Under the pieces are notes generated by a model, which did no database searches, had not been told where the DNA came from, and saw only the letters and a list, made by a program, of their open reading frames with translations. Below, piece after piece: positions 31,012-36,106 of a DNA stretch of 36,106 nt (its first letter is position 1; each line of letters starts with the position of its first letter). Location of the stretch: positions 1-36,106 of the forward strand of contig JBBKWQ010000127.1 in the NCBI GenBank assembly GCA_037969115.1, written 5' to 3'. A program made the translations under genes and the position numbers. The DNA is from JBBKWQ01 sp037969115 (GTDB lineage: Bacteria > Actinomycetota > Acidimicrobiia > Acidimicrobiales > Ilumatobacteraceae).

Positions 31012-31542
31012 TCAGGACGCTGCGCTGTCGGGACCGGCGTTGCGAACCTTCTCGACGTCACGCATCGCCTCACGGAGTTCTTTGAGCCAGTCCTCGGTGT
31101 GCTGGCCGACGAGCCTGACGCACCACGCGACAGCCTCGGCCCGCGAACGGGCGATGTTGGCGGCCACGAGTGTGTCGAGCACCTGTCGTTCGGGCTGACG
31201 CAACCTCGTCATCACGGGCGCCGCGAGATGGGTGAACAGCACGGTCTGCTCGCCGACCGATACCGCCCAGGCGACCTTTCGTTCGAAGCGATGCTCCGCT
31301 TCCCGAGCGATCGACATCCTTCGTTCGCGGGTGTCCTCGCGGAATCCGGAAATTCGTCCGGAAGTTGCTTCGGCTCGATCGGCATCGGATGCGGCCTCGT
31401 CGAGTTCGGGAGCGGCGACGGTCACCGTGACGGTGATCTCGTCGCGATCGATCTCGATGGATGTGGAGTCGGTTGCGGTCCATTCGTCCGGCAGGCGGCC
31501 GGCGAACCACGACCGGATTGCTGATGTCTCGTCGTTTGTCAT
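31012..31542 (-). CDS. uncharacterised protein with a possible ribbon-helix-helix C-terminus
   Basis: A 176-residue protein I cannot place in a named family. Residues 28-45 alternate charged and hydrophobic residues, suggesting beta-strands (I-E-I-D-R-D-E-I-T-V-T-V-T-V). A basic region follows (R-E-D-T-R-E-R-R-M-S-I-A-R). The C-terminal 60 residues contain V-L-D-T-L-V-A-A-N-I-A-R-S-R-A-E-A-V then a helix ending E-L-R-E-A-M. The A-R-S-R-A-E-A-V pattern resembles the two-helix part of ribbon-helix-helix DNA-binding proteins. Consistent with self-regulation, two 8-bp direct repeats lie just upstream. The ATG has TACAAT 6 nt before it, so its mRNA is probably leaderless. The regulator role is inference. 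Confidence 0.6.
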   Translation of the reverse strand: MTNDETSAIRSWFAGRLPDEWTATDSTSIEIDRDEITVTVTVAAPELDEAASDADRAEATSGRISGFREDTRERRMSIAREAEHRFERKVAWAVSVGEQTVLFTHLAAPVMTRLRQPERQVLDTLVAANIARSRAEAVAWCVRLVGQHTEDWLKELREAMRDVEKVRNAGPDSAAS

Positions 31543-31548
31543 TCGGCG

Positions 31549-31580
31549 ATTGTACTCTGTGATTACATCATTACATCATT
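31549..31580 (-). promoter_or_regulatory. -10 box and tandem direct repeat upstream of the uncharacterised gene
   Basis: On the minus strand, TACAAT (31549-31554) lies 6 nt before the ATG. Next to it on the upstream side are two adjacent copies of an 8-bp unit (plus-strand ATTACATC at 31562-31569 and 31570-31577, then ATT). They cover the area upstream of the -10 and resemble the direct-repeat operators of ribbon-helix-helix repressors. Confidence 0.5.
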
Positions 31581-31641
31581 GCACATTGGGAGAAGAGGTG
31601 GCGCAGTTGCCCTGATACGTTCTCGCAGCTTGGATGTCGGG

Positions 31642-32346
31642 ATGAGCGATCATCACGACGACGACCCCGATCCCGATCACGGCCACGATCACGGCCACGA
31701 TCACGGACACGGCCACGGCCACGCGAACGACCAGGGCGTGAAGGGCATGCTCCGCTATCTGCGCTGGGCACCGCGGATGTGGCGGTCCGATATCAACGAT
31801 GCCGTCGTCGATCTGGTCGCCCCGACCCCGGGCGAGCGTGTCGTCGACGTCGGTGCGGGCCTGGGTGCGGGTGCGGTGCGCGCGCTTCGATCCGGAGCAG
31901 CCGTCGTGGCCGTCGAACCGACGCCGTTCATGCGGCGCATCCTGACGGTGAGGAGGTTGCTGCAGCGAGACCGCGACCGACTCGTCGTGGTCGACGGTGC
32001 TGCCGAACGGCTGCCGGTCGACGATCACAGCGTCGATGCCATCTGGGCGGTCAATACGATGCATCACTGGATCGACCAGAAGCGCGGCGTCGAAGAGATC
32101 GTGCGCGTGCTTCGACCCGGCGGCCGGGTGGTGCTCGTCGACGAAGACTTCCAAGACCCGAGCCACCCCGAGTTCGAGCGATTCGGCACCGACCATGACG
32201 CTCACGAACACCACGGTTTCACGATGGTCGACGCCGATCAGATGGGGGCGCTGCTCAGCGCGACCGGACTCGTCGATGTCGAGGCATCCGTTCGCCGGCT
32301 CGTCGACCGCCCGGTGATCGCGATAACCGCCCGGGCTGTCGCCTGA
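31642..32346 (+). CDS. class I SAM-dependent methyltransferase with a His-rich N-terminus
   Basis: A 234-residue methyltransferase (UbiE/Methyltransf_11 type). The SAM-binding motif I is V-V-D-V-G-A-G-L-G-A-G at about 67-77, motif II follows in V-V-A-V-E-P-T, the post-I acidic block in V-V-V-D-G-A-A-E-R-L-P, and motif III in V-R-V-L-R-P-G-G-R-V-V-L-V-D. The first 30 residues are unusual: D-H-G-H repeats giving nine or more histidines among aspartates, as in nickel- and zinc-handling proteins, so a metal-binding or metal-sensing tail is likely. The acceptor is unknown; I-W-A-V-N-T-M-H-H-W is typical of small-molecule methyltransferases. TTGGAT lies 6 nt before the ATG. Confidence 0.82.
   Translation: MSDHHDDDPDPDHGHDHGHDHGHGHGHANDQGVKGMLRYLRWAPRMWRSDINDAVVDLVAPTPGERVVDVGAGLGAGAVRALRSGAAVVAVEPTPFMRRILTVRRLLQRDRDRLVVVDGAAERLPVDDHSVDAIWAVNTMHHWIDQKRGVEEIVRVLRPGGRVVLVDEDFQDPSHPEFERFGTDHDAHEHHGFTMVDADQMGALLSATGLVDVEASVRRLVDRPVIAITARAVA
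31675..31722. repeat. hexamer/12-bp tandem repeat encoding the His-rich tail
   Basis: Eight hexamers of the form GATCAC or GGCCAC (one GGACAC) run in tandem, mostly as a repeating 12-bp pair. They encode D-H-G-H units at the N-terminus of the methyltransferase. Copy number could vary by slippage without breaking the frame. Confidence 0.7.
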
Positions 32347-32357
32347 GAAGCCCGTCT

Positions 32358-32381
32358 GGCTCCGCTGGTAGGCGCGGAGCC
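32358..32381 (+). terminator. hairpin between the methyltransferase and ABC ATPase genes
   Basis: A perfect 7-bp stem (GGCTCCG at 32358-32364, CGGAGCC at 32375-32381) with a 10-nt loop lies 12 bp after the methyltransferase stop. No T-run follows, so terminator function is tentative. Confidence 0.45.
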
Positions 32382-32412
32382 GGCATGGACTTGCGGTGAG
32401 AAGATCTGATGC

Positions 32413-33489
32413 ATGGCGCTGGTTGAACTTCGGTCGGTCACCGTCGAACGCGACGACACCAGGCTGGTCTCCGACCTCGACCTCGTCGTCGACAACCGCT
32501 CGCTCGTCGCCGTCGTGGGGGCATCGGGCAGCGGCAAAACCAGCCTGCTCCGTGCCATCGCCGGACTGGAACGTCTCAGCACCGGTCAGATCCTCTTCGA
32601 TGGCGTCGACGTGACCGCACAGGAGCCGGCTCGCCGGAACATTGCGTTCGCGTTCCAGGAGCCGGTCCTCCATCCGAGTCGCAATGTGCGCCGGAACATC
32701 GCCTTCCCGCTGGAGATCCGGCGTCAGCAGGTCGAAGAAATTCGCGAGCGAGTCGGAGCCGAGGCGCGGGCGCTGCACATCGAGGAACTGCTCATGAAAC
32801 GTCCCTCCGAGCTGTCGGCCGGTGAAGCCCAAACCGTCCACATCGCGCGTGCCTTGATCCGGGCGCCCGCGTTGCTGCTGCTCGACGAGCCATTCGCCCA
32901 TCTCGACCCCGGACGCACCGCGCTGATGCGTCGGGAACTGCTGTTGTTGCATGAGGGATTCGGCGTGACGACGATCGTGACGACCAACGAACCGCACGAC
33001 GCGATGGCGATCTCGGACGTCATCGTCGTGATGGAGCGCGGCCGAATCGTTCAGTCGGCTCCTCCCCTCGAGGTCTACCGGCAGCCCGACACGGCGACAG
33101 CCGCGTTCTTGACGGGTGACGCCACACTGGTCGAGGTACACGTGACCGCCGATTCCGACGGTGGGTGGCTGGTGCATCCGGCGTTTCGAATCAGGGCATG
33201 GCAGCCGGCACTTCGGTCACATGTGGGTCGTCGGCTCCAGATGATCGTCCGTCCCGAATGGTGGACCTTCGATCCCGCCGCAACGATCGGCGCAACGATC
33301 AAGAGCATCGACCGGACAACTCAGACAGCAACTCTGACCTGCGAGACGGGTGCCCACACGATCGATGTGCGATTCGGCACCGAACTGGCACGTCGACGAG
33401 AACTACACGAGGGCTCCGCTGTGCGCATCAGACTCGACCACTTCGTCTTGCTCGATCCGCGAGACGGGAGCCGCGTCCAGCTCGACTGA
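32413..33489 (+). CDS. orphan ABC transporter ATPase (MalK/CysA-like importer type)
   Basis: A 358-residue ABC ATPase with a C-terminal regulatory (TOBE-like) domain, the architecture of MalK- and PotA-type importer subunits. Walker A is G-A-S-G-S-G-K-T at 36-43, the Q-loop Gln is Gln82, the signature L-S-A-G-E at 134-138 departs from LSGGQ, and Walker B L-L-L-L-D-E-P ends at 160. At the switch position, where MalK has T-H-D-Q, this protein has T-N-E-P (Asn192). Loss of the switch His usually impairs hydrolysis. No permease or binding-protein gene is adjacent, so it either serves a distant permease or has another role. Confidence 0.82.
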   Translation: MALVELRSVTVERDDTRLVSDLDLVVDNRSLVAVVGASGSGKTSLLRAIAGLERLSTGQILFDGVDVTAQEPARRNIAFAFQEPVLHPSRNVRRNIAFPLEIRRQQVEEIRERVGAEARALHIEELLMKRPSELSAGEAQTVHIARALIRAPALLLLDEPFAHLDPGRTALMRRELLLLHEGFGVTTIVTTNEPHDAMAISDVIVVMERGRIVQSAPPLEVYRQPDTATAAFLTGDATLVEVHVTADSDGGWLVHPAFRIRAWQPALRSHVGRRLQMIVRPEWWTFDPAATIGATIKSIDRTTQTATLTCETGAHTIDVRFGTELARRRELHEGSAVRIRLDHFVLLDPRDGSRVQLD

Positions 33490-33543
33490 CGCCTCGGACG
33501 CTGATTCGACCGGCCGTTCCGGACGGCTTCGTACACTGGCACG

Positions 33544-34734
33544 ATGCAGCAAGCAATGCTCGATGATCTCGCCGCCCGGTGTACCGCTCTCGGCGAGGAG
33601 GGCTTGTTCAAGCACGAGCGGCTGATCGCCTCGCCGCAGTCGTCGCACATCGATCTCGCCGACGGCAGCACGGTGCTGAACCTCTGCGCCAACAACTATC
33701 TCGGGCTCGCCAACCACCCTGCGATGGTCGAGGCAGCACACGCCGCGCTCGATACCCATGGCTACGGCATGGCCTCGGTCCGGTTCATCTGTGGCACCCA
33801 AACCGTCCACAAGGAGTTGGAGGCCGAACTGAGCCGATTTCTCGGCACCGACGACACGATCTTGTACTCCTCGTGTTTCGACGCGAACGGCGGGCTGTTC
33901 GAGACCATCCTCGACGAGCAGGATTGCGTGATCAGCGACGCGCTCAACCATGCGTCGATCATCGACGGCATCCGCCTGAGCAAGGCCAGACGGCTCCGCT
34001 ACGACAACAACGACATGGCGCAGCTGGAGCTTCGACTGAAGGAGGCGTCCGACGCTCGCTACCGCTTGATCGCGACCGACGGAGTGTTCTCGATGGACGG
34101 GGTGATCGCCGATCTCGCCTCGATCTGCGACCTCGCCGACCGGTACGACGCAATGGTGATGGTCGACGATTCTCACGCCGTCGGCTTCGTGGGACCGCGT
34201 GGCCGTGGCACTCCCGAATTCTGCGGGGTGACCGAACGTGTCGACATCGTCACCGGCACGCTCGGTAAGGCGATGGGCGGCGCATCTGGTGGGTACACCA
34301 GCGGTCGGCGCGAGATTGTCGAGTGGTTACGCCAGCGATCACGACCATACCTGTTCAGCAACTCGCTCGCACCGGTCATCACCGCGACGACGCTGCGGGT
34401 GCTCCAGTTGCTGCAGTCGGCCGACGAGCTGCAACTGCAGTTGGAACGTAATTCGCAACGGTTCCGCGACGGTATGGCGGCGGCCGGGTTCACCCTGACC
34501 GGCGCCGGCCATCCGATCATCCCGGTGATGCTGGGCGACGCCAGGGTGGCGGCCGAGATGGCCGACCGTCTTCTCGACGAAGGGCTGTACGTGACCGCGT
34601 TCTCGTTTCCGGTCGTGCCACGTGACCAGGCACGAATTCGAACGCAGATGTCGGCTGCGCACTCCGATGAGGACATCTCGATGGCGATCGACGCGTTCAC
34701 CGGGGTGGGACGGCAGATGGGCTTCGTGTCGTGA
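33544..34734 (+). CDS. kbl: glycine C-acetyltransferase (2-amino-3-ketobutyrate CoA ligase)
   Basis: A 396-residue PLP enzyme of the alpha-oxoamine synthase family. It cleaves 2-amino-3-oxobutyrate with CoA into glycine and acetyl-CoA, the second step of threonine breakdown. The PLP lysine is Lys242 in G-T-L-G-K-A-M-G-G-A-S-G-G (Lys244 in E. coli). Other family marks are N-N-Y-L-G-L-A, G-Y-G-M-A-S-V-R-F-I-C-G-T-Q, and V-D-D-S-H-A-V-G-F. Length equals E. coli Kbl. TACACT lies 6 nt before the ATG, suggesting a leaderless start. The end overlaps the tdh start by 4 bp (GTGA), coupling the two enzymes of the pathway. Confidence 0.95.
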   Translation: MQQAMLDDLAARCTALGEEGLFKHERLIASPQSSHIDLADGSTVLNLCANNYLGLANHPAMVEAAHAALDTHGYGMASVRFICGTQTVHKELEAELSRFLGTDDTILYSSCFDANGGLFETILDEQDCVISDALNHASIIDGIRLSKARRLRYDNNDMAQLELRLKEASDARYRLIATDGVFSMDGVIADLASICDLADRYDAMVMVDDSHAVGFVGPRGRGTPEFCGVTERVDIVTGTLGKAMGGASGGYTSGRREIVEWLRQRSRPYLFSNSLAPVITATTLRVLQLLQSADELQLQLERNSQRFRDGMAAAGFTLTGAGHPIIPVMLGDARVAAEMADRLLDEGLYVTAFSFPVVPRDQARIRTQMSAAHSDEDISMAIDAFTGVGRQMGFVS

Positions 34735-35756
34735 AGGCCTTGGTGAAGGCACTGCCCGAGCCGGGGCTGTGGCTCCACGATGTCGACGAGCCCGTTGCGG
34801 GACCAGGCGAGGTGCTGATCCGGGTCCACAAGACCTCGATCTGCGGGACCGACCTCCACATCTACGGCTGGGACACCTGGGCGCAGGCCACCATCCCGGT
34901 GCCGATGGTGACCGGTCACGAGTTCATGGGCGAGATCGCCGATGTCGGTGCAGGTGTCGTCGGCCTCGCGGTCGGACAACGAGTTGCCGGCGAGGGTCAC
35001 ATCACGTGTGGTCATTGCCGAAACTGCAAGGGCGGTCGGCGCGAGTTCTGCCACAACCACATCAGCGTGGGTGTCACTCGACCGGGGGCATTCGCCGAAT
35101 TCGTGGTCGTTCCGGCCGAGAACGTCTTCGTGGTCCCGGCCCACATCGACGATGACGTCGCCGCGGTTCTCGACCCGCTCGGCAACGCGACGCACACATC
35201 TTTGCGTTACGACGTGGTCGGCGAGGACGTGCTGATCACCGGGGCCGGGCCGATCGGAGTGATGTCGGCCGCCATCGTGCGCCACATCGGTGCACGTCAC
35301 GTGGTGGTCACCGACGTGAACCGGTTCCGACTCGACATGGCTGCCGAGCTCGGGGCGACACGAGTGGTCGACGTGTCGAGCGAGGATCTCGCGACGGTGA
35401 TGAGCGAACTCGGTATGAACGAAGGCTTCGATGTGGGCCTCGAGATGTCGGGAGCCGAGTCCGCGTTCAACCAGATGCTCGACGCGATGAATCACGGCGC
35501 CCACATCGCCGCGCTGGGAATCCCCGCCGGACCGATGACGCTCGACATCAACGACGTGATCTTCAAGGGACTCGAAATCCAGGGGATCTACGGCCGGCGC
35601 ATCTTCGAGACCTGGTACAAGATGGCAGCGATGTTGCAGAGCGGTCTCGACATCAGCTCGGTCATCACACACCGAATGCCGGCCGACCAGTTCGAGGACG
35701 CCTTCGACATCATCCGCAACGGCAAGTGCGGCAAGGTCATTCTCGACTGGATCTGA
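34731..35756 (+). CDS. tdh: L-threonine 3-dehydrogenase
   Basis: A 341-residue zinc-dependent medium-chain dehydrogenase oxidising L-threonine to 2-amino-3-oxobutyrate with NAD+, the substrate of the adjacent Kbl. The catalytic zinc ligands are Cys38 (S-I-C-G-T-D-L-H) and His63-Glu64 (G-H-E-F-M-G-E), numbered as in E. coli Tdh. The structural zinc site is C-G-H-C-R-N-C with a fourth Cys seven residues on. The NAD fold has G-A-G-P-I-G-V-M, and D-V-N-R-F-R-L suggests NAD+. It starts with GTG inside the kbl stop. The operon turns threonine into glycine and acetyl-CoA. Confidence 0.95.
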   Translation: MKALVKALPEPGLWLHDVDEPVAGPGEVLIRVHKTSICGTDLHIYGWDTWAQATIPVPMVTGHEFMGEIADVGAGVVGLAVGQRVAGEGHITCGHCRNCKGGRREFCHNHISVGVTRPGAFAEFVVVPAENVFVVPAHIDDDVAAVLDPLGNATHTSLRYDVVGEDVLITGAGPIGVMSAAIVRHIGARHVVVTDVNRFRLDMAAELGATRVVDVSSEDLATVMSELGMNEGFDVGLEMSGAESAFNQMLDAMNHGAHIAALGIPAGPMTLDINDVIFKGLEIQGIYGRRIFETWYKMAAMLQSGLDISSVITHRMPADQFEDAFDIIRNGKCGKVILDWI

Positions 35757-35783
35757 CCTCTCTCGTACGCGGCCGATCCGGAC

Positions 35784-35800
35784 GTGACGCACACCGTCAC
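35784..35800 (+). terminator. weak hairpin after tdh
   Basis: A 6-bp stem (GTGACG at 35784-35789, CGTCAC at 35795-35800) with a 5-nt loop lies 27 bp after the tdh stop. It lacks a T-run. Nothing else recognisable was seen in the 185-bp gap before the next gene. Confidence 0.3.
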
Positions 35801-35941
35801 GTGCGCCGCGGCACACTGATGGATCGAACGACCGATGGCCAGCGTCGGCGCCGGCAAATCTCCGAGGAGTCCACACGATGTCCGCCACCCATGCTCGATG
35901 GATGAGTCCCATGCTCGTCGCTGAAGCGTCCAGTCGCTGCG

Positions 35942-36106
35942 ATGAGTAGTCCCGCCCGGGCGATCAACGCGCGACTGCTCGCTCTCGCAGCATGTGCTGC
36001 CATCGTGGCGGCAGCGTGCAGCGACGGCGGCGAGGCCGCCGAGACGACCACGACGTTCGCACCGACCACCTCAGTCACGCCTACGACATCGACGACCACG
36101 ACGACG
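35942..36106 (+). CDS. lipoprotein with a Thr-rich linker (3' truncated by the window end)
   Basis: The first 55 codons of a gene that runs off the window. A positively charged start (R-A-I-N-A-R) and a hydrophobic stretch lead to a lipobox V-A-A-A-C26, so the mature protein should be membrane-anchored by a lipid. The sequence then enters a threonine/proline-rich linker (T-T-T-T-F-A-P-T-T, then runs of Thr), the same layout as the lipoprotein at 12240-13106. The functional domain lies beyond the window, so no function can be given. The ATG at 35942 lacks a clear ribosome-binding site; the start is chosen because it gives a complete signal peptide. Confidence 0.65.
   Translation, partial: MSSPARAINARLLALAACAAIVAAACSDGGEAAETTTTFAPTTSVTPTTSTTTTT

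Noticed and set aside
34173..35912. A 579-codon open frame on the minus strand
   Set aside because: It lies antisense to kbl and tdh, both certain genes, and shows no domain.

Overview
The window is about 36 kb of GC-rich bacterial chromosome, densely packed with genes on both strands. GTG starts, an LLM (F420-type) oxidoreductase, acetoacetyl-CoA synthetase, a Lys/Ala-tailed phasin-like protein and Thr-rich lipoproteins all suggest an actinobacterium. My best guess is the class Acidimicrobiia (Ilumatobacter-like), but no rRNA or other marker confirms it. No tRNA, rRNA, insertion sequence, phage gene or CRISPR array was seen. Gaps between genes are under 300 bases throughout.

Layout. 34-5675: an SGNH-hydrolase lipoprotein, MscL, a flavoprotein disulfide oxidoreductase, an MFS exporter and an amidase. 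5695-10958: an SDR, a small membrane protein, an LLM oxidoreductase, acetoacetyl-CoA synthetase and an MFS gene broken by an out-of-frame internal deletion. 10962-13106: a GntR regulator coupled to a membrane protein behind a self-contained operator/promoter, then a second SGNH lipoprotein. 13146-17921: a MarR regulator divergent from a two-subunit B12-dependent acyl-CoA mutase with isobutyryl-CoA-mutase-like active-site residues, then a GrdB-like gene interrupted by an in-frame TGA, then a fumarylacetoacetate-hydrolase-family gene. 17987-21622: a GH13 alpha-glucosidase, an acyl-CoA dehydrogenase and a phasin-like protein. 21731-27571: an alpha/beta-hydrolase without its nucleophile, GlnRS, an SDR, a haloalkane dehalogenase and an M24 protein resembling DMSP lyase DddP. 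27702-36106: an ABC exporter pair, OsmC, a possible ribbon-helix-helix protein, a His-rich methyltransferase, an orphan ABC ATPase, the kbl-tdh threonine-degradation operon and the start of a lipoprotein gene.

The most notable item is the GrdB-like gene at 15864-16871. Its TGA at 16590-16592 sits exactly where family members carry selenocysteine, in a U-P-V-C motif. It is followed 17 nt later by a 7-bp hairpin with a G-starting 5-nt loop, as expected of a bacterial SECIS element. Read through, the gene is 335 residues long; read conventionally it looks like a truncated protein plus an orphan fragment.

The window also shows a repeated leaderless-start pattern. A TANNNT-like -10 box lies 6-7 nt before the start codon at many genes, and I used it to choose several starts. 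Two of these promoters carry clean palindromic operators next to, or inside, a gene pair encoding the likely regulator. Metabolically the region leans towards acyl-CoA, amino-acid and xenobiotic catabolism (mutase, acyl-CoA dehydrogenase, AacS, Kbl/Tdh, dehalogenase, FAH family).
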